From Procambarus clarkii (lineage: Eukaryota; Arthropoda; Malacostraca; Decapoda; Cambaridae), in contig NC_091195.1 of assembly GCF_040958095.1 (NCBI RefSeq), positions 24,339,270-24,403,269 of the forward strand: a stretch of DNA of 64,000 bases, given 5' to 3'. The notes beneath the pieces are model-generated. The model was not told where the DNA came from and ran no database searches. It worked only from the letters and a program-made list of their open reading frames with translations. This document shows, piece after piece, positions 21,501 to 36,465 of the stretch (within the stretch, counting starts at the first letter, position 1; each line of letters opens with the position of its first letter). The translations under genes and the position numbers were made by a program.

Positions 21501-23261
21501 GATGGTTCACCAGCTCACTTACAATAGTGCTCTTATGCCTGTGGGAGCCAGTACACTTGTTAAGAGCACTTGTTAAGTGGGCGGACTTAAGTTTGGTAAC
21601 CAGCAACCGAAACATCTAGTGTTTGGGCTCATGTGAGAGCCCCAGTCATCAGCAGTCCATAAATGTTACCCTGGCCGGGGTGGCATGTCTGTGGACAGTG
21701 CTAGATCTGATAGCATCATCTTGTATAGCATGGAGCGAGACAACTTTGCGCGGGAACAGCTAGGCCCAGGCGTGGGTGAGCTGTGGGCCTCCCGCGCTCG
21801 CTGGCTACTTGAGTCGTTGTCATGGAAACAGCCGCCATCTTAGTAAACATCTTGAGCCGCCATGTTGGTCGGCCATCTTGGAGTTGCCCTAGAGGCTATG
21901 CTACACCGTCGCTGATTGGATGAGAGGGGTAGGCCGCTGTATGCCTTCCTCTCATTGGTTATTTCAAGAAGGACGCGGAAGTCGTCGGTGTGAGCATCAT
22001 TCTGAACCCAGCTGCCACCTTGTCAAGACGCTCTCTGTACTCAATTCGGCCAAATTGAAGTATAGGGCGTCGTGGTGGCTGGACTACTCAACTGCTGATG
22101 CTTCCTTCTTCGCCAACGACAGCGGTTGTCACAGAATCCGGCCGAAGTCGTCGCTTGGAGGGGTTTAAGACATTGTGTACAGTGGGTAGAGGTACAGTGA
22201 TCTGGGATTGTGGGATAATGTGCATACGAGCAGCAACGGACTCGTAGATCCCATACCAGTGTTGATTAGACTTGCTAGTGCTCTGTAGCAGTCGATGGGA
22301 ACGGGGAAATTCGTGTCAGGGTTAAGGCAGATTTCCCATGTTTGTGTGAGACGCTATCGTTGTGCGCATCACCTGGGTACGAACGCTTCACTTCACCGGT
22401 GGATCGAGAGTGCGAGCCGAGCCGTGTGTTGAGTGGGAGGGGTTCGAGTGTGCGCAAATTTTTCGAATAAATACCACGTAAGGTATTACCGCCGCCTACG
22501 CCACCCTAAACGAGCCAGCCACCTATAGCGAGGTGCCTGATGTATGAGAATGGTGTGTAAAGCCGGCAGTGTGAATGAGTAAGTACCTATGTGTGTATTT
22601 CTGGTGATTAGTAGTCTCTAAAGCTTGAATTCGAGGTCAAGTGTTTCGTCACATTGTCACGCAGCACCTGTTCAGGTGGAGTGGAGTGTGGGCGAAGAGA
22701 TAATCACCTTTGTTTCATCTTGTCAGTCCAGAGGGACTTAAGTCTGGTGTACACAGACGTACAGTGTGTGTGTGTGTGTGGGTACACACGGGAACAGAGT
22801 ATACATAGATGAGCCAAGGACTGAGTGGATGTCCATGTAATAATTATATTATTTCATTGTGGTAATCATTTTTGATCATTCGTGGGACAGAGTGATATCA
22901 TTTCCATGTGTGGTCTTGCAGGTGTGGAATTCCAACACTGAGCGCTCAGGTATGTGTAACGCCAGTGATTCCTGGCAATGATTATTGTGGAGTGTACCAC
23001 AGTGTGGTCTTAATTTCTTGTATTGTTTCCAGGGCCGTGACAAGTGTGATTTATATTTATATATATATGTATTAACGTAGTTTTGGTAGAATTTGGTGAG
23101 TGATGAGGCTGTCTGGAGAGACCGTCATCGCTCTATCGAGTAACGTAACTCTCGAGAGTGTTTATCGACATGCGTGATCGATAAATCACTTACCTATGTG
23201 ATTTAAGGAGTGTGAGATCTCTTTAGTGTTCCCAATAACGTTTGATAGCTGTAGGCTACAG

Positions 23262-23262
<1 letters not shown>
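21501..23262. other. Unassigned GC-richer region with CCAAT-like boxes
   Basis: From 21660 to 22500 the sequence is much richer in GC than its flanks and has two ATTGG boxes (near 21915 and 21954) and GCCGCCATCTT/GCCGCCATGTT motifs near 21830-21865. This could be a promoter or an LTR-type regulatory region. A (GT)n run is at about 22764. Short ORFs at 21920-22168 and 22275-22457 have no recognisable product. Between 22840 and 23160 it shares motifs (CGTGGGACAGAGTG, TAACGTAA, TTGCAGGTGT) with 28.2-28.4 kb, so the two may be one region split by the Penelope and fold-back insertions. Confidence 0.4.

Positions 23263-23351
<89 letters not shown>
23263..23351. repeat. (TA)n microsatellite
   Basis: About 89 bases of uninterrupted AT repeat flank the left end of the Penelope pair. 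Confidence 0.95.
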
Positions 23352-23356
<5 letters not shown>

Positions 23357-24850
23357 AAATATGACCGAAAAAGTAAGATTAATAATTCTAACACGAATTT
23401 TCTCAATCTTTCATACATTTTGCTTCACTGTTGGAAGTAAATAAAAAATCAATTCTCCAAAATTCATTTTTATTTCTAGTCTGACGCGACACGAGCGCGT
23501 TTCGTAAAACTTATTACATTTTCAAAGACTTTGAAAATGTCTTTGAAAATGTTTTATATCTACAAGTCTTTGAAAATGTAATAAGTCTTTGAAAATGTAA
23601 TAAGTTTTACAAATACACAACTGAATAGAACTTACGCATCTCCGATTTTATATCTACATTTGAGTGAGGTGGAAGGGGTGATGTGGCATTAACACAAGAC
23701 AGAACAAGATGTGGTATTAATAGGGTATTAATTTCATCAACACAAGACAGAACAAGAGTATTAATAGGGTATTAATTTCATCAACACAAGACAGAACACG
23801 AAACAATGGATATTGAATAGAAGTGTTTGTAGAAAGCCTATTGGTCCATATTTCTTGATGCTTCTATATTGGAGCGGAGTCTTGAGGTGGGTAGAATATA
23901 GTTGTGCAATAATTGGCTGTTGATTGCTGGTGTTGACTTCTTGATGTGTAGTGCCTCGCAAACGTCAAGCCGCCTGCTATCGCTGTATCTATCGATGATT
24001 TCTGTGTTGTTTACTAGGATTTCTCTGGCGATGGTTTGGTTGTGGGAAGAGATCATATGTTCCTTAATGGAGCCCTGTTGCTTATGCATCGTTAAACGCC
24101 TAGAAAGAGATGTTGTTGTCTTGCCTATATACTGGGTTTTTTGGAGCTTACAGTCCCCAAGAGGGCATTTGAAGGCATAGACGACGTTAGTCTCTTTTAA
24201 AGCGTTCTGTTTTGTGTCTGGAGAGTTTCTCATGAGTAGGCTGGCCGTTTTTCTGGTTTTATAGTAAATCGTCAGTTGTATCCTCTGATTTTTGTCTGTA
24301 GGGATAACGTTTCTATCAACAATATCTTTCAAGACCCTTTCCTCCGTTTTATGAGCTGTGGAAAAGAAGTTCCTGTAAAATAGTCTAATAGGGGGTATAG
24401 GTGTTGTGTTAGTTGTCTCTTCAGAGGTTGCATGGCTTTTCACTTTCCTTCTTACGATGTCTTCGACAAAACCATTGGAGAAGCCGTTATTGACTAGGAC
24501 CTGCCTTACCCTACAGAGTTCTTCGTCGACTTGCTTCCATTCTGAGCTGTGGCTGAGAGCACGGTCGACATATGCGTTAACAACACTCCTCTTGTACCTG
24601 TCTGGGCAGTCGCTGTTGGCATTTAGGCACATTCCTATGTTCGTTTCCTTAGTGTGGACTGCAGTGTGGAAACCTCCGCCCTTTTCCATGACTGTTACAT
24701 CTAGAAAGGGCAGCTTCCCATCCTTTTCCATCTCGTAAGTGAAACGCAGCACGGAACTCTGCTCAAATGCCTCCTTCAGCTTCTGCAGATGTCTGACATC
24801 AGGTACCTGTGTAAAAATGTCGTCAACATACCTGCAGTATAATATAGCAG
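23352..24850 (-). pseudogene. Penelope-like element: RT C-terminus and GIY-YIG endonuclease
   Basis: On the minus strand the frame begins at ILYCRYVDDIFTQVPD (24845; YVDD is the RT catalytic box). It continues with VLRFTYEMEKDGKLPFLDVT, the CPDRYK and RVRQVLVN blocks, and then the endonuclease: NVVYAFKCPLGDCKLQ (GIY half and a CxxxxC pair), TQYIGKTTTSLSRRLTMH (YIG half), HMISSHNQTIAREI and CEALHIKKSTPAINSQ. The frame is open to 23838. After it come the terminal repeat, a hammerhead-like block and a new ORF start (MNFGELIF-like) ending in (TA)n. The RT fingers are missing, so it is 5'-truncated. Confidence 0.9.
23480..23530 (-). ncRNA. Hammerhead-like fold, minus copy
   Basis: Reading the minus strand, AGTCT, a GTAA/TTAC stem, GAAAC, a short stem with loop GCTC, GTC and the partner AGACT occur in the order of a type I hammerhead ribozyme. 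The CTGANGA core is replaced by a TTTGAAAA-like sequence. It lies in the terminal repeat where Penelope-like elements are known to carry such motifs. Activity is doubtful. Confidence 0.4.
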
Positions 24851-24852
24851 CT

Positions 24853-26358
<1,506 letters not shown>

Positions 26359-26374
26359 TATATATATATAATAT

Positions 26375-28690
<2,316 letters not shown>

Positions 28691-29275
28691 CCCACACATT
28701 AGTATTGTTATACAAATGTTCTTCACACTCGACTAATAAAATTGAGACTAATTCTGAGCTTTGGATCAAATATACGGCACCACACAACAATAAATTATTG
28801 TTGTGAGAGCCCGTGATCTACTCGTTAGATTCGCTTTGGCGAATGGCGAAGGTCGGCGGCCTAGTGGAGGAGATTTCAATTTTCATTGGGGTCTCGGCGT
28901 TTGCTCGCGCCTAGTCAATTGTTCATACATGGCCCCAAAGTGAGGAATGAGCTGCTTACTACACTGGTGTGTTAGCTAAGCAAGTCCTTCCTCAGACGAC
29001 CTAATTGAATATCACGACAGGAATAAAGGTTAAAGAATAAAGAAAATTCTTAGAAATTTTCCGAGCTAAAATTCCTTATACCAATTACAATTTATTCCAA
29101 AACTTCTCAAAAGTTACACAAAACTCTCACATGGACGTTCACAATTGTTCTCACCTACAAGCATTAGAATTAAACAAACGAATTTATTTATTCATTTATA
29201 TACAAGAAGATACATTTTCTCGAGAGAGAAATATATCTGACTTATCAAGACTGTAGCTTGCTTAGCAAAAGGAAC
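28691..29275. other. No gene recognised
   Basis: Mixed-composition sequence with no supported ORF. TTTATTTATTCATTTATATA and ACAAGAAGATACATT near 29185-29220 resemble the tail of the LINE-B-related copy at 20174 and may be a tiny LINE 3' remnant on the minus strand. Confidence 0.4.
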
Positions 29276-30230
29276 TACTATATTTGGGTTCAGTTTAACT
29301 ACTGCTCAATGGATGAGTAATTGGGGCATAATAAAGGAACTAAGCCTGTAAAGCGAAAGATGGGAAAACAACATTAGAGAGATAAACTCGAGAGATGTTT
29401 TCATGTTAACCCAAAAATTATTTGAAGAGCAAGACGGAATGATAGGATGGATTACGAGAACCTTCAAGTCCAGAGATCCCATCTCAATGGTTGTACTCTT
29501 CAAATCACTTGTGTTGTCCCGTCTTGAGTACTGCTCAGTACTCACTTCCCCCTTCAGAGCAGGAGAGATTGCTGAAATTGAGGGAATACAGAGAACATAT
29601 ACGGCACGCATAGACGAGATAAAGCACCTAAATTATTGGGATCGTCTCAAAGCTCTCCAAATGTACTCACTAGAAAGGAGACGAGAGAGATATCAAATAA
29701 TATACACATGGAAGATACTGGAGGGCCAGGTCCCAAATCTGCACAGTAAAATAACAACGTACTGGAGTGAACGACATGGAAGAAAATGCAGAATAGAACC
29801 AGTGAAGAGCAGAGGTGCCATGGGCACAATCAGAGAACACTGTATGAACATCAGAGGTCCACGGTTGTTCAACGTCCTACCAGCGAGCATCAGAAATATT
29901 ACAGGAACAACCGTGGACATCTTCAAGAGGAAACTAGATTGTTTCCTTCAAGGAGTGCCGGACCAACCGGGCTGTGGTGGGTATGTGGGCCTGCGGGCCG
30001 CTCCAAGCAACAGCCTTGTGGACCATACTCTCACAAGTCAAGTCTGGCCTCGGGCCGGGCTTGGACAGTAGAAGAACTCCCAGAACCCCAGCAACCAGGT
30101 ATCAACCAGGACTGCGGGTCAGGCAATTGGTCCCCATGCTATCGTGATGGGGGATCAGCCATTTCACGTGTTAATGACTCTTGTATAGTTGTGTAGTTAG
30201 GGACAACAGGGTAAAGGGGTAATGGGTATT
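29276..30230 (+). pseudogene. LINE (family D) RT C-terminal domain and 3' UTR
   Basis: The main frame (29403-30071) reads LFKSLVLSRLEYCSVLTSPF, GIQRTYTARIDEIKHLNYWD, LQMYSLERRRERYQIIYTWK, MNIRGPRLFNVLPASIRNIT and TTVDIFKRKLDCFLQGVPDQ, a typical LINE post-RT domain. The palm is absent, so it is 5'-truncated. The GC-rich 3' UTR matches 7.68-7.80 kb. The family differs from the CR1 and LINE-B families nearby. Confidence 0.8.
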
Positions 30231-30275
30231 GTGGATTGATTGTTCTACCTGGGAATCCTCCACTGTTTTATATCT

Positions 30276-30281
<6 letters not shown>

Positions 30282-30309
<28 letters not shown>

Positions 30310-30370
30310 TGTATGTATGTATGTATGTATGTATGTATGTATGTATGTATGTATGTATGTATGTATGTAT
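30282..30370. repeat. (TATG)n microsatellite
   Basis: About 22 units of the tetramer directly precede a SINE head. Confidence 0.95.
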
Positions 30371-30619
30371 AGGGAGCCGAGCGGACAGCACGCGGGACTT
30401 GTGATCCTGTGGTCCTGAGTTCGATCCCAGGCGCCGGCGAGAAACAATGGCCAGAGTTTCTTTCACCCTATGCCCATGTTACCTAGCAGTAAAATAGGTA
30501 CCTGGGTGTTAGTCAGCTGTCACGGGCTGCTTCCTGGGGGTGGAGGCCTGGTCGAGGACCGGGCCGCGGGGACACTAAAAGCCCGGAAATCATCTCAAGA
30601 TAACCTCAAGATAACCTAG
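30371..30619 (+). mobile_element. tRNA-derived SINE, near full length
   Basis: A-box-like AGCCGAGCGGACAGCACG is near 30374 and B-box-like GAGTTCGATCCCAGG near 30417. A body follows with CCTAGCAGTAAAATAGGTAC and CTTCCTGGGGGTGGAGGCCT, and a tail of two CAAGATAACCT repeats. Fragments of the same SINE are at 32825-32905 (minus) and 43497-43555 (plus). Confidence 0.8.
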
Positions 30620-30624
30620 CTGAG

Positions 30625-30870
30625 GTAGCGGGGGTTGAGCTTTGGCTCTTTGGTCCCGCTTCTCAACCGTCAATCAACTGATGTACAGGTTCCTGAGCCT
30701 ACTGGGCTCTGTCATATCTACATTTGAAACTGTGTATGGAGTTAGCATCCACCACATTACTGCCTAATGCATTCCATTTATTAACTACTCTGACACTGAA
30801 ATAGTCTCTGTGGCTCATTTGGGTACTCAGCTTCCACCTGTGTCCCCTTGTGCGTGTACCACATGTGTTA
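30625..30870 (-). mobile_element. LINE-E 3' fragment
   Basis: Antisense to a LINE 3' end: GGGACCAAAGAGCC and the ...HIHSFK/VVDKWN-like codons in the minus strand parallel the fuller copy at 32.95-33.54 kb. It is 5'-truncated and carries a short internal deletion. Confidence 0.7.
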
Positions 30871-30874
30871 AATA

Positions 30875-31050
30875 AATGTATGTATGTATGTATGTATGAA
30901 TGTATGTATGGTTGTATTTATGTATGTATGTATGTATGTATGTATGTATGTATGTATGTATGTATGTATGTATGTATGTATGTATGTATGTATGTATGTT
31001 TGTATGTATGTATGTATGTATGTATGTATGTATGTATGCATGTATGTATG
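30875..31050. repeat. (ATGT)n microsatellite
   Basis: About 175 bases with a few single-base variants. Its peptide-like ORF is an artefact. Confidence 0.95.
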
Positions 31051-31120
31051 TACTTTGCTCTAAAAAACATTATCATTAACATATGTATGCATATATATAT
31101 CTACGCAATATAGTCTAAAA

Positions 31121-31235
31121 ATGAACATTGCAGAGTTCATGTTTCAACTTCCCCCGACAGAGAAGAAAAACATAAGAAATATTGAGAACATTCGTGTTAG
31201 AATCATTAGGCTCACCCTTTCGGTAATATTCCATA

Positions 31236-31301
<66 letters not shown>
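31121..31301 (+). pseudogene. Penelope-like ORF start followed by (TA)n
   Basis: MNIAEFMFQLPPTEKKNIRN and VRIIRLTLSVIF correspond to the ORF start at 25681, and the frame then runs into about 60 bases of (TA)n. The copy is more diverged than those at 25.7 and 49.6 kb and breaks a few codons earlier. Confidence 0.7.
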
Positions 31302-31305
<4 letters not shown>

Positions 31306-31540
31306 GTCACGCAAGAATAAGATACGCACAAACCTGTATACCAAACACAAGGGTGCTAATTGTCTAGTTGTTGTAGTTTAGGGAAACACCTGAGGGAGAG
31401 AGAGGGGGGAAGGGTGGAAAAGTAGTGTGGGTAGTGTGAGGGAGGAGAGTGGAACAAATGAGAATTGGGTGCATAATAAATTAACTAAACTAACCTATTA
31501 TAATATAGATATTTCAATGGGTGAAGGGAAAGGAGAAGAG

Positions 31541-31628
31541 TAGAGAAGAGAAGAGAAGAGAAGAGAAGAGAAGAGAAGAGAAGAGAAGAGAAGAGAAGAG
31601 AAGAGAAGAGAAGAGAAGAGAAGAGAAG
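31541..31628. repeat. (GAGAA)n microsatellite
   Basis: About 17 near-perfect pentamers. Confidence 0.95.
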
Positions 31629-31679
31629 TTTTCAGGAAAATAGGAAGACTTTATAATTTACCTCATTTATTATATACTC

Positions 31680-31955
31680 CCATACCCCATCTTGTGGGTG
31701 TTAGTGGACCCCATACCCATTCTATGAGCGGTAGTAGACCCCATACCCATCCTGTAAGGGGTAATGGACCCCATACCCATCTTGTGGACGGTAATAGACC
31801 CCATACCCATTCTATGAGCGGTAGTAGACCCCATACCCATCCTGTGAGGGTTAGTGGACCCCATACCCCATCCTGTGGACGGTAGTAGACCCCATACCCA
31901 TTCTATGAGCGGTAGGCCCCATACCCATCCTGTGAGGGGTAGTGGACCCCAATGG
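31680..31955. repeat. 30-bp minisatellite, nine units
   Basis: CCCATACCCAT recurs every 30 bases from 31681 to about 31950, with units close to GGACCCCATACCCATCCTGT plus GGGCGGTAGT. The same unit occurs in the opposite orientation in the 47-56 kb tandem array. Confidence 0.9.
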
Positions 31956-32824
31956 TTGTTTTGCAAGTAGCCCTTTTCGCCAGTACAGTGAAAAGTACTT
32001 CGTTATATAATTTTCAGAGAGAAAGCGACAGGATGTTTGGAGAGGAAAGAAAAAGAGAGATGTATGAAGGACGGGAGGAGACAGGAGAAGGGGGGGAGAC
32101 AGGTGGTGAGGAGGAGACAGGTGGAAAGGGGGGAGATGTGTGAGGGGGAATGTTGGCGGAAGATGGAAAAGGGGTATTTAGAACGATAAGTTAGAGAGGG
32201 GGCAACTAAGGCGCATCATTGAAAAGCAAATGAGCAGCATTGCAGTAGCAGGAGCCACGCACATCTTCAGCCTGCGTTGTTGAGACATTGTCAATTAAGC
32301 GGTGTCCAATAACAGTATCTACGGTATTTAAGCGATACCTTTAAAAATACTGGAAATATTGAAAGATATTAATCCAGATATTAATCACCTTGTGCAACGC
32401 ACACAAGAGGCAACAGCTTCTAACTCTACAAGCGGCAATATAAAATAGAGAATAGGCGATTGTTTTCCCTCATAGTGTAATAAACCTACGGACCCGCCCA
32501 CCCGCTGAAGCCGTAAATGCCAAGACATTACTTCCGTTTAAAATTAAGCCGGAAAAATCCTCAGGTATGTGGAGGATAAGGGAGGCCTTTGATCAACCAC
32601 CGACTTCCTGCCCCGTCGAGACCATCTGTGGTCGCCCTCAGCCAAATTCATGTAAAACATGTATGTGTGTGTGTATTAAATATTTTGATTTATTATTTGC
32701 AGGATTTAGGTGCTAACTCTTGGACCCCGCCTTTCTAAGCGTCGGTTGTCAAACGTACCGACTCTCGGTCTCTTTTCCTCCATCATATCTAAACAACATA
32801 TATTTTTATCTAACACACACATCC
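31956..32824. other. No gene recognised
   Basis: Purine-rich sequence to about 32150, then mixed sequence. GGACCCGCCCACCCGCTGAAG near 32492 resembles a block near 17060. No ORF is supported. Confidence 0.4.
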
Positions 32825-32905
32825 CCAGGATGCAGCCTGTAGCAGCTTTCTAACTTCCAGGTTCCTATTTACTGCTAGGTGAATAGGAGCATTGGTGTGT
32901 GTATG
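32825..32905 (-). mobile_element. SINE fragment
   Basis: Antisense to the middle of the SINE at 30371: CCAGGATGCAGCCTGTAGCA and CTATTTACTGCTAGGTGAAT. It is followed by a short (GT)n run. Confidence 0.65.
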
Positions 32906-32944
32906 TTTGTGTGTGTGTGTGTACGTGTACTCACGTATTTGTAC

Positions 32945-33540
32945 TCACCTATTTGTGCTTGCGGGGGTTGAGCTTTTGCTCTTTGGTCCCGCCTCTCAAC
33001 TGTCAATCAACTGGCGTACAGATTTCTGAGCCTATTGGGCTCTATCATATCTACACTTGAAACTGTGTATGGAGTCAGCCTCCACCACATTACTTCCTAA
33101 TGTATTCCATTTGTCAACCACTCTGACACTAAAAAAGTTCTTTCTAATATCCCTGTAGCTCATTTGGGCATTCAGTTTCCACCTGTGTCCCCTTGTGCGT
33201 GTGCCCCTTGTGTTAAATATCTTGTCTTTATCTACCCTTTCGATTCCCTTGAGACTCTTGAATGTGGTGATCATATCCCCCCCCCTAACTCTTCTGTCTT
33301 CCAACGAAGTGAGGTTTAATTCCCGTAGTCTCTCCTCGTAGCTCATACCTCTCAGCTCGGGTACTAGTCTGGTGGCAAACCTTTGAACCTTTTCCAGTTT
33401 AGTCTTATGCTTGACTAGATATGGACTCCATGCTGGAGCCGCATACTCCAGGATTGATCTGACATATGTGGTATATAATGTTCTGAAAGATTCCTTACAC
33501 AAGTTTCTAAAGGCCGTTCTTATGTTAGCCAACCTGATGT
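32945..33540 (-). pseudogene. LINE-E RT C-terminal domain and 3' end
   Basis: The minus-strand frame (33532-33032) reads LYTTYVRSILEYAAPAWSPY, KLEKVQRFATRLVPELRGMS, ERLRELNLTSLEDRRVRGGD and RTRGHRWKLNAQMSYRDIRK. The 3' tail contains imperfect ACAAATAGGTGAGTAC-type repeats. It abuts the tail of the large LINE-C copy, so one inserted next to the other. It is related to LINE-C but distinct. Confidence 0.8.
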
Positions 33541-33584
33541 AATTACCTAAGTGTAATTACCTAAGTGTAGTTACAGGATGAGAG

Positions 33585-36454
33585 CTACGCTCGTGGTGTC
33601 CCGTCTCCCCAGCACTCTTTGTCATATAATGCTTTGAAATTACTGACGGTTTTGGCCTCCACCACCTTCTCACTTAACTTGTTCCAACCGTCTACCACTC
33701 TGTTTACACAAGTGAATTTTCTAATATTTCTCCGGCAGCTTTGTTTCGTTAGTTTAAATCTGTGACCTCTTGTTCTTGAAGTTCCGAGTCTCAGGAATTC
33801 TTCCCTATCAATCTTATCTATTCCTGTTACTATTTTGAACGTAGTGATCATATCGCCTCTTTTTCTTCTCTCTTCTAGTTTTTGCATATTTAATGCCTCT
33901 AATCTCTCCTCGTAGCTCTTGTCCTTCAGTTCTGGGAGCCACTTAGTGGCATGTCGTTGCACCTTTTCCAGTTTGTTGATGTGCTTCTTAAGATATGGGC
34001 ACCATACAACCGCTGCATATTCCAGCTTTGGTCTAATAAAAGTCGTGAACAATTTCTTTAGTATTTCTCCATCCATGTATTTAAAAGCAATTCTAAGGTT
34101 ATTAAGTGTAGCATAGGCTCCTCGTACAATGTTCTTAATGTGGTCCTCAGGTGACATTTTTCTATCTAAAACCACCCTTAGATCCTTTTCTTTATCAGAA
34201 TTCTTTAAAGATTTCTCACATAATTTATAGGTTGTGTGGGGTCTATGTTCTCCAATTCCACATTCCATAACATGGTATTTATTCACATTAAATTCCATTT
34301 GCCAAGTGTTGCTCCATATACTTATTTTGTCCAGGTCTTCTTGAAGGGTATGACAATCATCTAAGTTTCTTATCTTCCCTATTATCTTAGCATCATCAGC
34401 AAACATGTTCATGTAATTGTGTATTCCCACTGGTAGATCGTTTATGTAGACAATGAACATTACCGGTGCAAGAACTGAACCCTGAGGTACTCCACTCCTG
34501 ACATTCCTCCAATCCGATACCTTGCCTCTGACTATGGCCCTCATTTTTCTGTCAGTTAGGAATTTTTCATCCATGTTAGTAGCTTACCTGTCACTCCTCC
34601 AATATGTTCCAGTTTCCAGAACAACCTCTTATGGGGAACTCTGTCGAAAGCCTTTTTTAGGTCCAGATAGATGCAGTCAACCCAACCATCTCTTTCCTGT
34701 AAAATCTCTGTGGCTCGATCATAAAAACTGAGCAAGTTCGTTACACAGGATCTTCCAGATCGAAAACCATACTGTCTGTCTGATATTATATCGTTTTCCT
34801 CCAAGTGTTCTACCCATTCAGTTTTAATTATTTTTTCCAATATTTTGACTATTACACTTGTCAATGATACAGGTCTATAATTAAGGGGGTCTTCCCTGTT
34901 TCCACTTTTGTAGATTGGAACTATGTTAGCCTTTTTCCACACATCAGCTACAGCTCCTTTACACAGGGATGCCTGAAAAATCAGTTGAAATGGAATGCTG
35001 AGCTCAGGTGCACATTCTCTCAGAACCCATGGTGAAACTCCATCTGGACCAACTGCTTTGTTCTCACTTAGCTCCTTGAGCATTTTTCCCACTTCGTCTC
35101 TAGACACCTCTATGTGCTCTATGTTGTTCTCTGGAATTCTTATTGTATCTGGTTCCCTAAAGATTTCATTTTGTACAAACACACTTTGGAACTTTTCGTT
35201 TTGTGTTTGACACATTTCCTTTTCATCTTCCGTGAATCTATTTTCCATTTTCAACCTCTGAATATTATCCTTTATCTGCAATTTGTTGTTTATGAATTTA
35301 TAGAATAGACCTGGTTCTGTTTTACATTTGTCTGCAATCCCTTTTTCAAAATTTCTTTCTGCCTCTCTCCTCACTGCCGTGTAGTTGTTTCTCGCATCTT
35401 TGTATCGCTGGTATGTTTGGGGGTTCGGCCTCTTCCTGTATTTATTCCATTTTTGTGTCTTTTGGTCTCTAGCCCTCTCGCAATTTCTATTGAACCAATC
35501 CTGTTTCCTAGTTCTGCATCTCTCTTTTGGTATAAATTTTTTTGTGCCTTTATCATATATTTCACAAAACTTGACATACATCTCATTCACTTCCTTGCCT
35601 AGCATCAAGTCTGTCCAATTATACTCACTAAAAAAATTTCTAAGGTCACCATAATGTCCTCTCCTGAAGTCTGGTTTTTCAACTGCTTCAACCTCCTTAT
35701 TTTCTTCCAGCTTATAACGCATTGCATACTTTATTCCCAAAAAGACATGGTCACTTTTACCCAAGGGAGGAAGGTACTGAATGTCAAATATCTCTTCCTC
35801 CTTCCTGGTAAATATCAAATCTAGCATGGAGGGACCGTCCCCTTCCCTCATCCTCGTAGCTTGTTTAACATGTTGATACAAGAATGTTTCCAGGATGAGG
35901 TCTACAAATTTACAGGTCCAAAAATCTTCTGTTTTAGCTTCTTATGCTTCCCAGTCTATGGATTTCAAGTTGAAGTCACCGACTATCAACAATCGTGATC
36001 TATCGTTATCCGCTCTCGCTATAATCTCTCTCATTATTGTTATAAGACCTTCACGTTTACTATCTAGCTCCTCCTTTGACCATGTGCTGCTTGGCGGTGG
36101 ACTATATGCATTTATTATCATTAGTTTATCATCCTCATGGCAGATCTCTAGTGCTATTATGTCAACTTCTTCTGGATTGGCAGTCATTATTTCGTTCACC
36201 TTTAGGTGTTCTTTTACCAGCACAGCAACGCCACCGCCTTTCCTAATTTTTCTGTCCCGTCTCCAAATTGAGTAGCCCCTTGGGAATATGACCTCATTTA
36301 AAATTACATCTTCAAGTTTTGTCTCCGTGAGTGCAACAATGTCTGGTGTCTGCAGCTGTATTACATCACTTAACTCTAGTATCTTCGATCTCACTCCATC
36401 TATGTTGGTGTATGCAATCTTCAGGAACTTGTTCCCACTCTCCTTATTCTTCAC
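33585..36454 (-). pseudogene. LINE-C ORF2: endonuclease and RT, one stop and one frameshift
   Basis: The N-terminal endonuclease has IAYTNIDGVRSKILEL, VALTETKLED (Glu), RKGGGVAVLVKEH, AYSPPPSS and IVGDFNLKSIDW (Asp/Asn). An in-frame TAA at 35942-35944 interrupts it, and the same frame continues at SMLDLIFTR and GKSDHVFL (catalytic His block). The RT follows: NKAVGPDGVSPWVLRE, NYRPVSLTSV, YGFRSGRSCVTNLLSF, LDLKKAFDRVPHKRL; then, after a one-base shift at 34556-34574, SGVPQGSVLAPVMF, MFADDAKIIG (catalytic DD) and the C-terminal domain. Apart from these two lesions the frame is intact, so the insertion is fairly young. Confidence 0.9.
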
Positions 36455-36465
36455 TCACCCTCTCT

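Noticed and set aside
30236-31113. CMYV and HTYI repeat ORFs
   Set aside because: Translated (TATG)n microsatellites with no other coding features.
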